Source: a virus. From it: 32,372 nt of DNA. Location of the stretch: positions 1 through 32,372 of the IMG/VR virus record IMGVR_UViG_3300034111_000436. One strand, given 5' to 3'. The translations under genes and the position numbers were made by a program. Of this stretch, positions 1 through 8,300 are shown piece after piece (position 1 is the first letter of the stretch; each line of letters starts with the position of its first letter). The notes beneath the pieces are model-generated. The model was not told where the DNA came from. It was given only the letters and a program-made list of their open reading frames with translations, and did no database searches.

Positions 1-165
1 GTTTATAATACGTGCCTATGGGACGGTTCGCTTGAAACATGGCAGCCCCCAGATGACGAAACGATCATGATTGCCAACGACTGGGCAGGAATCGGAGATT
101 GGTGGGAAGAGGCCGAAGCGCGCTTCTATCGTGCAATCCCTAATAATGAGGACGTAGCATCATGA
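1..165 (+). CDS. C-terminal end of a cut gene, unknown product
   Basis: Frame 1 is open from the first base to a TGA at 163-165 and gives 54 residues rich in Trp and acidic residues (for example DWAGIGDWWEEAEARF). The stop overlaps the ATG of the next gene (ATGA), the same coupling used across this genome, so this is a real gene end. No domain is recognisable in so short a piece. If the window ends join, it would be the C-terminus of the fibre-like gene that runs off the other end, whose frame is compatible; this is not shown. Confidence 0.7.
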   Translation, partial: VYNTCLWDGSLETWQPPDDETIMIANDWAGIGDWWEEAEARFYRAIPNNEDVAS

Positions 166-446
166 CAGTAGAGACTATGTTCGGTATCATCATGAGCACA
201 ATGCTGGCCATCATCGGATTCTGGGTTAAGACGCTAGTCAATGACTTCCGCGAAACACGCGACAACGTGATCGCCATGCACGAAGTGATGAGCAACACGA
301 CCAGCGAAATCATCGCTCTTAAAAAATCAGATGAGCTAATCACACAGCGCATCGTTGAAATCATCGAGCGGCTGGTAAGATTAGAAGAGCGCACAGGCAA
401 CACAGTCCCAAAACCACGTAAGGCGTACAAGCGTGCTGTCAGATGA
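162..446 (+). CDS. Small membrane protein with N-terminal TM helix and coiled coil
   Basis: 94 residues. A hydrophobic helix at about residues 5-26 is followed by a charged, heptad-like helical region (about 28-80) and a basic tail (KPRKAYKRAVR). This topology (one TM segment plus a long helix) resembles small phage lysis accessory or holin-like proteins, but no family signature is visible. The start overlaps the preceding stop. The end overlaps the next gene by 14 nt, so the two membrane genes are probably co-translated. The partner holin role is inference from size, topology and neighbour. The endolysin is elsewhere (14129), so this is not a compact lysis cassette. Confidence 0.7.
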   Translation: MTVETMFGIIMSTMLAIIGFWVKTLVNDFRETRDNVIAMHEVMSNTTSEIIALKKSDELITQRIVEIIERLVRLEERTGNTVPKPRKAYKRAVR

Positions 447-789
447 CCCAATCATATCGAAGGTTGTACTGCGCTACAAGTTCTGGCCCAAGCGTCAGGA
501 TTACGTTCCGCCTATCGAGCGTGTGCCGCTTGCAGACGAATTGCAGCCGCATGTTCCACGTGAAACAAAGCTAGGATTTACGGGATATATGAAACTGATC
601 CCGCATGTTTTTACAATTATCAAAGGTGCTTTAATGAGCAACTGGAAAACAACGGTCACAGGCGTAGTAGGTGCATTGGCTGTACTGGTCAATTCAATTA
701 CTGGCGTTGTGATTCCACAGGACGCAATTATTGCCGTCGTACTTTTCGCACTCGGATTCTTTGCAAAGGATGGAAAGAGCAATGATTGA
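433..789 (+). CDS. Holin-like small membrane protein, possible dual start
   Basis: 118 residues from GTG at 433. The N-terminal two thirds are soluble and basic (FWPKRQDYVPPIERVP). The last 51 residues start with MSNWKTTVTGVVGALAV, hold two hydrophobic segments (about 75-92 and 97-112) and end AKDGKSND. The NWKTT...GFFAKD layout is common in short phage holin-like proteins that begin exactly at this Met. An internal ATG at 634 has a fair Shine-Dalgarno (AAAGGTG) about 6 nt upstream, so a 51-aa short form is plausible. The long frame is kept as the main call because it overlaps its neighbour and would otherwise leave an empty ~190-nt gap in a very compact genome. Holin function is inferred. 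Confidence 0.65.
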   Translation: MLSDDPIISKVVLRYKFWPKRQDYVPPIERVPLADELQPHVPRETKLGFTGYMKLIPHVFTIIKGALMSNWKTTVTGVVGALAVLVNSITGVVIPQDAIIAVVLFALGFFAKDGKSND

Positions 790-982
790 TTTTAGCAAGA
801 TCAAAAACAAGGCAATCGTAACTATCAATCACGGTGCAAAAGACATCGATGTAGAGGTAGTTAACGATACGCCGAGCGCATGCGTAGTCAAGCTGCCAGA
901 CGGCTCAATCATGACCGTAGGCAAGATGCACGTAAAGGCAATCAAGCCAGAGACCCCAGTACCTTCTGCTATCAAGGAATAA
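782..982 (+). CDS. Hypothetical protein, small beta-rich
   Basis: 66 residues from ATG 782, which has GGAAAG just upstream; a start further upstream in the same frame would lie deep in the preceding gene. The sequence alternates hydrophobic and polar residues (KAIVTINHG, VEVVNDTPSACVVKLPDGSIMTVGKMHVKAI), suggesting a small SH3-like or beta-barrel fold. No family is recognised. It lies between the membrane proteins and the head-tail connector and overlaps the previous stop by 8 nt, so it belongs to the structural operon. Confidence 0.6.
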   Translation: MIDFSKIKNKAIVTINHGAKDIDVEVVNDTPSACVVKLPDGSIMTVGKMHVKAIKPETPVPSAIKE

Positions 983-985
983 GCA

Positions 986-1561
986 ATGCCCCTAGTATCG
1001 CGCGCAGTAATCAAGCAGGACTGGCTAAACATCGCAGCAATCGACACAAGCCGCGACGGTCTTATAGATCGTCTGATCGGCTATGTTGACAATGAGATCA
1101 AAGACATCTGCAATCAGCCCATCATTCAGGAAAGCGTAACAGCTTACTACGAAGGCACGCGCGATACGTTGCTTCTAACAGGTTATACCGTGCCGGTGAC
1201 GTTGACTACGCTTAAATATAGAGATAGCTACGGAGATACATTTGCTTCCGTCACCGGCACTACTAATCTTGTGGACATACGCGGCGTTAAATATCTATAC
1301 CTTGAAGACGGCTTTATTAACAAGCAGTACGAAGCAGTCATGAGCGTAGGATATACCACCATCCCTAGCGTGATCGAGATCTGCGCTGCGGAGATGGTAA
1401 CCGAGCTGTATATGGAGACGCCATTCGCACCGCAGGCAAACCGATTCGGCGTAACAGCTATCACGGAAAGCGAAGCTGGTATGAGCATTTCAAAGACGTT
1501 GCAGGCAATGCGTACGCGCGTTAAGCCACGGCTTGCACCATATACGCGCGTGACGATATGA
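986..1561 (+). CDS. Head-tail connector protein, gp6-like
   Basis: 191 residues. The N-terminus has the pattern of the gp6-like/Ad1 connector family: W at 14, then NIAAIDTSRDGLIDRLIGYVDNEI, where helices assemble into a ring under the portal. A central strand-rich part (residues about 50-115) is followed by a helix, IEICAAEMVTELY, and a C-terminal part ending MRTRVKPRLAPY. Length is longer than HK97 gp6 but typical of this family in environmental phages. It is the first of three connector/neck genes in the usual order (connector, gp10-like, tail terminator) and overlaps the next gene by ATGA. Confidence 0.75.
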   Translation: MPLVSRAVIKQDWLNIAAIDTSRDGLIDRLIGYVDNEIKDICNQPIIQESVTAYYEGTRDTLLLTGYTVPVTLTTLKYRDSYGDTFASVTGTTNLVDIRGVKYLYLEDGFINKQYEAVMSVGYTTIPSVIEICAAEMVTELYMETPFAPQANRFGVTAITESEAGMSISKTLQAMRTRVKPRLAPYTRVTI

Positions 1562-2061
1562 GCGATCTCTCACAAAGATTGGCACGGCTGGAGCGTGGGA
1601 TATTGGCAGCGGTTAAAGATGTAGCGCAGAGCATCCCTTACGAGCTGCAAATCTTTACAGAGGATTATCTCAATCCCAACGAAGCAGGGCAGAAGACGGC
1701 AAAAGATGGGCAGCGATATTATCCTAACAAGAACACAAGTAGCAAGCTGCGTACGCTTTACGGAAATATAGCGCGATCACTTGAGCCGGACGGCAAAGGT
1801 AACTTTAGCAAGGTAGAGTTTCGTAACGGCGAGTTCAAGATTGAGTATGGTTACGACCCAAATACTCCTGTTCAGTCTGGCAAGAACAAACTCACATTGA
1901 TGTACGCTAGGTACAACGAACTAGGCACATCACGAGCAAAGGCAAGGCCGTTCTTAAAGCCGGGCTTTGCTGCGTATATGCGTGATGCTTCTGGATACAA
2001 AGCCCTTATCAAAGAGCTTGAAACTACGATCGTAGATGAGTTTATGCAGGAGTTCGGATAA
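1558..2061 (+). CDS. HK97 gp10-like neck / tail completion protein
   Basis: 167 residues. The diagnostic part is near the C-terminus: YARYNELGTSRAKARPFLKPGFAA, matching the Y..y.E.GTs...RPFL.PA pattern of the HK97 gp10-like family (head closure/neck). The N-terminus is helical (LSQRLARLERGILAAVKDVA). Position between the connector and the tail terminator agrees. Start ATG overlaps the previous stop and the stop overlaps the next start (TAATG). Confidence 0.8.
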   Translation: MSDLSQRLARLERGILAAVKDVAQSIPYELQIFTEDYLNPNEAGQKTAKDGQRYYPNKNTSSKLRTLYGNIARSLEPDGKGNFSKVEFRNGEFKIEYGYDPNTPVQSGKNKLTLMYARYNELGTSRAKARPFLKPGFAAYMRDASGYKALIKELETTIVDEFMQEFG

Positions 2062-2525
2062 TGGCGACCAATTCGATGCAGTACATTGTAGATACAATCA
2101 TTGATGCTCTTAACAGCGACGGCAATCTTACGCCGCGCCGTATATGGAGACCAGACGCGTATGAGTCAAAGACTACTATCTGCTATCCATACATTAGCCA
2201 GATGCAGTACGACACCGACTCCGAGACGGGCTTGAGCTTGGGGCTTGGTCGTGCATTGGTCGAGATCATGTGCAACGCCATGATAGAAGCAGACCCTAGC
2301 GAGTTAGGCATAGCCAATGAGCGGGCGGGCGATATTGCAAGCCGTATCAAATACGCGCTAGAGACGTATGACCTCGACGCAATAGGCAGCAATAACGATG
2401 GAAGATTTTACACGGCTATCACGTCAATGCATGTAGATGGCAACGTAGGCGAATTCAACACGGGCAGCAATAAAATCCAGATGGGCGTTGCTGCTACTGT
2501 CACTTTTGTTATACGACCAGTCTAG
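2061..2525 (+). CDS. Probable tail terminator protein
   Basis: 154 residues. Members of the tail terminator group (gpU-like/DUF3168-like) are poorly conserved in sequence; the call rests on position (after a gp10-like protein, before the tail tube), length, and layout: an N-terminal helix (MQYIVDTIIDALNSDG), a middle part with YPYISQMQYDTDS, a helix (DIASRIKYALETY), and a C-terminal strand pair (TAITSMHVDG, GVAATVTFVIRPV). It would cap the tail tube and contact the head. Function is inferred. Confidence 0.6.
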   Translation: MATNSMQYIVDTIIDALNSDGNLTPRRIWRPDAYESKTTICYPYISQMQYDTDSETGLSLGLGRALVEIMCNAMIEADPSELGIANERAGDIASRIKYALETYDLDAIGSNNDGRFYTAITSMHVDGNVGEFNTGSNKIQMGVAATVTFVIRPV

Positions 2526-2530
2526 GACAC

Positions 2531-3280
2531 ATGGACACACAGGACACACAATTAGATAGCTTCCCCGTCAGCTTTTGCGTTATCGCATCGCATGATGACA
2601 TGCACAAGAGTATGCAGGGCATGCTCCGTTCACTACCAAAGAATGCGGAGGTTTGCATCCTGCTAAATAAGCAGGGGCGCGAACACCACGTTAGCGAAGC
2701 GGTAGAGCATACTGACGAAAATCACACGATCCGCTCGCGCGAGTGGACGTACGAAAAGGGAAAATTCAGCTTTGCACAAGCTCGCAATCTATGCGGTCAA
2801 ATGGCTACGAAGGAATGGATATTTTGGATGGACTGCGACGAATACCTATGCGAGCAACAGCACGAAGGCATAGCAGAGGCAACACAAAGGCACGGCGGCG
2901 GCGTAGGTGGTTTTATGGCGGGGCAAGCATCCCTATCATGCTATAAGAAGCTGATCGGCGAAGCAAACGAAAACGAATACTTTAACATCGGACAACTGCG
3001 GATGTACCGTAACACTCCAGAGTTTTACTGGGAAGGTTACGCACACGAGCAGATTGCACACACTATCCGCGGCGCTGGTTACAGCATCGTAGATACAACT
3101 ATCACAATCGCACACAATGGTTACAGCGGCGAAAGTGAAGTGCTCAAGAAGAAGCTCATACGCAACACCACTCTGATCGGCAGATGGTTAGCAGAGAACA
3201 ACGAAGAGCACGGACTGCATACATTCTATCGCGATACATACGTGCGCGATTTAACAGCACTAATTAAAATGGAGAAATGA
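2531..3280 (+). CDS. GT2-family glycosyltransferase
   Basis: 249 residues with a GT-A fold pattern. VSFCVIASHDDM (13-24) is the first Rossmann strand. FSFAQARNLCGQMATKEWIFWMDCDE (79-104) is the typical ARN...W.l.lDaDE stretch, with the metal-binding D-x-D at D101/D103 and E104. GYAHEQI (169-175) holds the conserved HE of this subgroup. No signal peptide or membrane anchor, so it should act in the cytoplasm. It sits between the tail terminator and the major tail protein, with ATG six nt after the previous stop. Phage glycosyltransferases next to structural genes have been linked to glycosylation of virion proteins; the nearby Ser/Thr-rich tail tube is a reasonable substrate, but this is inference. 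Confidence 0.85.
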   Translation: MDTQDTQLDSFPVSFCVIASHDDMHKSMQGMLRSLPKNAEVCILLNKQGREHHVSEAVEHTDENHTIRSREWTYEKGKFSFAQARNLCGQMATKEWIFWMDCDEYLCEQQHEGIAEATQRHGGGVGGFMAGQASLSCYKKLIGEANENEYFNIGQLRMYRNTPEFYWEGYAHEQIAHTIRGAGYSIVDTTITIAHNGYSGESEVLKKKLIRNTTLIGRWLAENNEEHGLHTFYRDTYVRDLTALIKMEK

Positions 3281-3281
3281 A

Positions 3282-3887
3282 ATGGCACTATCTGGTTTCG
3301 TGATCAATGGTGGTCGTAAGGCAGAGTTCTTTACGATTACCGTTGGTACAACACAGACAACCTTTGCATCGACTACTCCTGTCTACACCTGCGTATCGCA
3401 GATTACGTCAGACGGGGCAAATGATGACAACGGTATTCGCACATGGACGTTAGACCAAGTACAAGCAGACAAGCTGTACTGGGACTTCGTCCAGACATAC
3501 GCACCGGCCTCTACAACATCGGCTAGCACAGAAGAGCTGACTATGGAAAACGGCGAAATTATCAGCGGTGCATCCGCTGGTAGCACAGAACTTGCTATGC
3601 TTGTACGTGGAGCAACAATCAAAGACGGGCCAAGCAATGGAAAGCGTCTTGCATGGGCTGGACTTGTCAAGGTTTCAAAGTCTTCTGGCTCTGTAAACTT
3701 TGCCGGTACAGCTTACGTTAAGCCAACGCTAACGGCTATTGCAACTAGCATTACTACAAATCTAGTAATCCCTTCCGGTGCTTTGGCTGATTATGTCGGT
3801 TCAACAGCGGTAACACCAGTTACTGTTACAATCGCAGCATCTACATATCCTTACGGTAAGATGCTTGTCGATCTCGACATTGTATAA
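3282..3887 (+). CDS. Major tail (tube) protein
   Basis: 201 residues, beta-rich, with strong Ser/Thr content (for example PASTTSASTEEL at about 75-86). Identified mainly by position: after the tail terminator, before the chaperones and tape measure, and directly followed by an intrinsic terminator, as suits a highly expressed gene. The start at ATG 3282 has GGAG about 8 nt upstream. The tube would be built of hexameric rings of this protein. The central GEIISGASAGSTELAMLVRG and the final YPYGKMLVDLDIV look like tail-tube strands, but no family motif is decisive. Confidence 0.72.
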   Translation: MALSGFVINGGRKAEFFTITVGTTQTTFASTTPVYTCVSQITSDGANDDNGIRTWTLDQVQADKLYWDFVQTYAPASTTSASTEELTMENGEIISGASAGSTELAMLVRGATIKDGPSNGKRLAWAGLVKVSKSSGSVNFAGTAYVKPTLTAIATSITTNLVIPSGALADYVGSTAVTPVTVTIAASTYPYGKMLVDLDIV

Positions 3888-3910
3888 TCAAGCGTAGCGA
3901 TACGCATACT

Positions 3911-3962
3911 GGGGGCTGGTACTGGCGATCTGTGTCCCGTCAGTTACTGGCCCCCTATTTTT
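3911..3962 (+). terminator. Intrinsic terminator after the major tail protein
   Basis: Bases 3911-3921 pair with 3945-3955 (GGGGGCTGGTA with TACTGGCCCCC, nine Watson-Crick and two G-T pairs), followed at once by TATTTTT. It separates the tail tube gene from the chaperone genes and could set the high tube-to-chaperone ratio if it is partly read through. Confidence 0.8.
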
Positions 3963-3973
3963 AAGGACACACA

Positions 3974-4585
3974 ATGAAACTTAACGGCATAGAAATAGAC
4001 CATCTACCGGTCACGCTCCGCAATCAACAGATTTGCAAAGACTGGTATCAGCGCATAAGCAATCACATACAGCAACGAAGCGTTGAGTATATGCTCCGCA
4101 CGATTGCACGATTGCGGCACGGTAGCGAAGAGTTAGCCGAGCTAATCGACGAAGTGGGCATGGTCAACAACGTAACGCTTAAGGCGCGAATTGTGGCCCT
4201 AATAGAGGCACATAAGGCGCAGCACGACTATGAGAACGAACAGCGCAAAGCAGCAAAGCAAGCCGAGCTGGAATACGAGCCAATGACAGCGGAAGCAGCA
4301 AAGGCCATAGCAGAGCAGGAGTTGAAAGATTCGCTAGTCGTACTGCTGAAAGATAGCCCGGAGATAGGGCGTCAGATGTACTTTAACTTGGACGCTTTCC
4401 CGCAAACGATGGAGTCTATGCTGCTAGGCATTGACTGCATACGCGCTACGGTCGATTATAGCAAGCTATCAGAGCAGGAATCGGAAGCTATCAAGAGCGC
4501 AAACGATAGCGAATTCTGGCAGGACGTGACGGCCTCGGAGGTGGCTCAATACGTCGATCGATTTCGCAGCTCACACAAGCAATGA
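3974..4585 (+). CDS. Tail assembly chaperone-like protein, G-type, copy 1
   Basis: 203 residues, mainly helical, with a charged stretch at about 95-110 (YENEQRKAAKQAELEYE). Position between tail tube and tape measure is that of the G/GT tail assembly chaperones. It is a paralogue of the gene at 4939: both start with a similar helix (KDWYQRISNHI versus QEWQGKISAYI) and share a C-terminal block, TM...MLLGIDCIRAT...SKLSEQ...FW..VT (about residues 140-195). Copy 1 carries an extra ~50 residues in the middle. The T-like frame at 4587 is open back to 4530 inside this gene, in the +1 frame, so a frameshift fusion is possible. The leader AAGGACACACAATGAA is identical to that of copy 2. Confidence 0.65.
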   Translation: MKLNGIEIDHLPVTLRNQQICKDWYQRISNHIQQRSVEYMLRTIARLRHGSEELAELIDEVGMVNNVTLKARIVALIEAHKAQHDYENEQRKAAKQAELEYEPMTAEAAKAIAEQELKDSLVVLLKDSPEIGRQMYFNLDAFPQTMESMLLGIDCIRATVDYSKLSEQESEAIKSANDSEFWQDVTASEVAQYVDRFRSSHKQ

Positions 4586-4586
4586 G

Positions 4587-4949
4587 TTGTACGAAGTTTG
4601 GCGTGTCACTATGTGGAAAATTCACGAAGTGAAGCTGTTAGACAAGTACGGATTCTCACAAGAGCATCCTAACTTTACAATGGACATAGACGATAACTAC
4701 ACCGACACGTTACCCGCTACCGCATCATCTATGGCAATGGCTCTGCAATACGCTCCCGAATGGGGATTGAGTTACTACGAAGTAATGGATATGGCGTATG
4801 CGGAATTCTACAAGCTGGTAAACATCCAAAAAGCAATTAACTACAAGAAGCCGTGGTGGACTGGAGACATGGGCGAACAGGCATACATGTACGAGAAAGC
4901 CAGCGGCAAGCGTCTCAACAAACCTCGAAGGACACACAATGAATTTTGA
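4587..4949 (+). CDS. T-like tail chaperone extension, start uncertain
   Basis: Up to 120 residues from TTG 4587, or 112 from ATG 4611; neither has a visible Shine-Dalgarno. The frame is open upstream to 4530, overlapping the end of the preceding gene, and lies +1 relative to it. The body (ALQYAPEWGLSYYEVMDMAYAEFYKLVNI) resembles the short helical T domains that are made as G-T fusions by ribosomal frameshifting. A run TTT-C at 4562-4565 could allow a +1 slip (TTT to TTC), but there is no slow codon next to it, so this site is weak. Re-initiation after the TGA at 4583 is the alternative. It ends inside the next gene, overlapping it by 11 nt. Confidence 0.55.
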   Translation: MYEVWRVTMWKIHEVKLLDKYGFSQEHPNFTMDIDDNYTDTLPATASSMAMALQYAPEWGLSYYEVMDMAYAEFYKLVNIQKAINYKKPWWTGDMGEQAYMYEKASGKRLNKPRRTHNEF

Positions 4950-5376
4950 ACCTATCCCGCTATCAGTAGCGAACGCGAAGCTCTTGCAAGAATGGCAAGG
5001 CAAGATCAGCGCATACATTGAAGAACACGGCAAAGACCGCATTATGGCGGGCGTGTCGAAGATGTACGCAGAAGATGCAGAGTTTGCGGCACTTGTGGAC
5101 AAAGCAATCAGCAATGGCGGTACGTTTACAGAGCTAGACCTGACCGAATGGGCGAAGAGCAATATGATAAAAGCAGCCGCATTGCATCGGCAAATGCAGG
5201 AGTTACCGCACACAATGAGCGCGCTTATGCTTGGTATTGATTGCATCAAAGCGACGGCAGACAAGAGCAGGTTATCGGAACAGGACGCAGCACAGTTTGA
5301 CGATGAAGGATTCTGGCATCACGTAACAATTACCGATGTGCAGAAGTATTGCAATACCCTACTTGAAATGAAGTAA
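4939..5376 (+). CDS. Tail assembly chaperone-like protein, G-type, copy 2
   Basis: 145 residues, paralogous to the gene at 3974 (shared helix near the N-terminus, and TM..LMLGIDCIKATADKSRLSEQ...FW..VT near the C-terminus). It is shorter because it lacks the charged middle part. It sits directly before the tape measure gene, whose ATG overlaps its stop (TAATG); this is the usual place of a tail chaperone that coats the tape measure before tube polymerisation. Its start is preceded by AAGGACACACA, the same leader as copy 1. Confidence 0.65.
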   Translation: MNFEPIPLSVANAKLLQEWQGKISAYIEEHGKDRIMAGVSKMYAEDAEFAALVDKAISNGGTFTELDLTEWAKSNMIKAAALHRQMQELPHTMSALMLGIDCIKATADKSRLSEQDAAQFDDEGFWHHVTITDVQKYCNTLLEMK

Positions 5377-8300
5377 TGGCAGAAAAAGTTACCGTCAAAA
5401 TAGACATAGATGCCAGCGAACTAAAGAAGCAGCTCGGTACTGTATTAACAGAAGCTAAAAAGCTGGACAACATCGATCCGACTATTAAGCCGAAAGTTGA
5501 TGACAGCGACATTAAAGCCGCGAAAAGCGAGCTGCAAGATTTAGGTGATAAGCAGACTATAAAGCTAGACGGTAGCAAAGCAGAAGGCGTTATTGCCAAC
5601 ATTAAAAAAGAACTGTCCAGCGCATTTGAAGCGGCAAAAGGTGGTGACGCTGGGGGCGCAATAGAAGGATTGAGCAACGGCCTTGCCGCAGCTTTCCCAT
5701 TAGCAGGCGCATTGTCTAGCGGGATGGAGATTTTAAGCTCTACCGTTGGAGCAGTGGCGGGCGCATTTGGTGAAGCATTTGCAGCGGGCGCGGAGTTTGA
5801 CAAGACGCTCAAGCAGCTATCGATTAGCACGGGGCTAGCAGGCGAAGATTTAGGCAAGTTAGAGACGGCAGCGGACAATGCTTTTTTGAAGGGTGTGGGG
5901 GAGAGCGCGGCGGAAGCTGCGAAGATCGTGGGTTCGCTACGTCAGACGCTCGGAGATGCAATACCACTTGATAGTTTAGATGAGGCGGCAGCGCGATCAA
6001 ACCAAGTAGCGCAGGCGTTAGGAACAGAGACGCCGGAGTTAGTGGGCAAGCTATCGCCGCTCATTAAGCAGTACGGCTTGAGCTTTAACGATGCGCTAAA
6101 CTTGGTAGCATCGGGAGCACAAAAAGGTGTTACCGATATCGGCGGCTATTTGGATGCTATCCAAGAGTTTACGCCGAACCTCAAAGAAGCTGGATTTAGC
6201 GCAGAAGAGTTTACAGGGCTGCTAGGCAAAGCGGGCGAAGTAGGTCTCAAAGACTTTGCCAAAGTTGGCGATGGTATTAAAGAGCTGCAAAACCGTATTA
6301 AGTCGGGTGATCTTCTAACGCAATTGCAGGGCATTGGTGGTGAGACTAGCAAGCAGCTTGAGAACCTAGCACGGCAAGCGCAGAAGGGCACGCTATCAGG
6401 TAAGGAAGTGCTTACGCAATCTATCGCAGAGATTGACAAGGCATTTAAGGACGGCAAAATATCGCAGTCCCTACGGGGTCAATTGCTCACTACCTTCGGC
6501 GGCTCTATCGCGGAAGACATCGGCAGCGAAGCGTATAGTAAGATATTCAGCGCGCCAATTGATACAGCGGCCGTTAAGAAGGCAGCACAAGAAGCGGGCA
6601 AGGTAATCGACCAAACGATACCGCCGCCTGATTTTGGGCGCATCTTTGAGCTTGCAAAGAAAGAAGTTGGGCAGGCACTCAACGAAGTATACCAAAAAGT
6701 AATTGCGCCTGTCCTTACTCCTTTGATAGATGGATTTGGGAAATTAAAAGATGTGTTTGTAAGCGCCTTTTCAGGATTAGGCCCCGGCGTTGACATACTA
6801 AAATTATATGGCGAATATCTTGGATTTTTAGCAAAGTTTGTTGTCGATCGTGTTGTTTTAGCTTTTAAGGTTTTGCTAACTGTTTGGCGTGTTTTATATG
6901 CTCCCGTACAGATACTTATTAGTGCTATTGTTAAACTTGTCAAATGGTTTGGAGATTTAACAGGTGCTACCGAGTTTCTTTCAAAAGCATGGAACTATCT
7001 CAAGTCACTTGGTGAAACTGTTTTTACAGTTATTACCAACTTGGGCGATGCAATCGTAGGGCTTGTCAACGCCGTCAGTTCTTTTGATTTAAGCAACATC
7101 GAAAATGCCTTATCTGCATTTGGCACGTTGACACAAGCAAAGAAGAAAGATGCAGACGCTACGAAGGAACAGGCAAAGGCGCAAGAGGATGTTAACAAAG
7201 CAAACAACGGCGGGCTGACTCCAGAAGAGGCGGCAAAGCTGGCAGAAGAACAAGCGGCAGCAGCAGAGAAAAAGAAAGAACAGGAAAAGGCATACGCCGA
7301 AGCGTTAAAAGCAGCACGCGCCGAATTAAAAGCAATAACGGCGGAAGAACAGAAGCGGCAGCAAATACGCGATGCGCAGTCTATCGAGGATGAAAATAAG
7401 CGCGCAATTAAGATCATTGAAATCGAGCGTGACTTTCAGAAGAAGATACTGGATGAACAGCTTGCAGCTATCAAAGGCAAGGGCAAGCTAGAGACTACGC
7501 AGCGCGAAATACTTAATATACAGCTCAAGAAATTAGAGCAGGAAAGCGCTGACGCTATTGCACAAATAAGGGCAAAGCAGCGCGCCGATGAATTGGCAAA
7601 GGCACAAGAGCAGGCAAAGAAAGTAGAAGAGCTTAACGCCAAAGTTGCGGATCAGTTACTAGCACGATTGCAGGCACGCTTTGCGGGCGGTGACAACTCG
7701 CTTGCTGCGGCTGTTCTAAACGCACAAAGATCAGCTATTGAGCGCGGACTGACGGCAACGGTAGATGCTATCATTGCATCTACTCCAGAGTATGCGGCTG
7801 CTATTGCAAAGATTAACAAAGAGATCGAGCAGGGCTTGTTAAATCCTGCCGATTATGCAGAGCGTACAAATAAAGTACGCGCAGAGATACTTGCACGATT
7901 GCAATCGCTACCATCCGATACTAAAGATGTGTACGCATTACAGATTCGCGGCGCATACCAGCAAAGCGCGGATGAGATTGCGAAGGGTACAGCGGACATC
8001 GTAGCGCAGATCAGGCAACAACAAGTAAAGCAGTCGGGCGAGATATTTGCAGATTCATTGCGTGGCATTGGTGAAGCTCTGCGCTCGGTAGATTTTGCGA
8101 CTATCTACGGCGAAGCTGCGGACAAAGCAGCGGCCTTGAACGAAGAGCAAGAGAAGTTAATCGAGAACTTGCAGGATGGTACAGCGACTTATCAAGATTC
8201 GGTAGATCAGCTTGCTAACTTGCAGGCACAACAGGAACAGACGGCAAGTGCGACGGCTACGGCTATCTCGCAGGCATTCCAAGCTATTGCAGATCAACAG

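Noticed and set aside
4562-4585. A defined frameshift slippery site for the chaperone fusion
   Set aside because: The needed shift is +1 (or -2). TTT-C at 4562 allows a +1 slip but has no slow codon after it, and CAA-TGA at 4580 would pair badly after slipping. No site is strong enough to list as a feature.
4582-4632. 16-codon frame starting at ATG 4582 after the chaperone stop
   Set aside because: No Shine-Dalgarno, no recognisable product, and it overlaps the T-like frame; probably chance.
6479-6943. Long minus-strand open frame inside the tape measure gene, and others under most large genes
   Set aside because: These lie opposite strongly supported genes, lack binding sites and show low-complexity translations rich in Ser, Ala and Cys, typical of antisense shadows.
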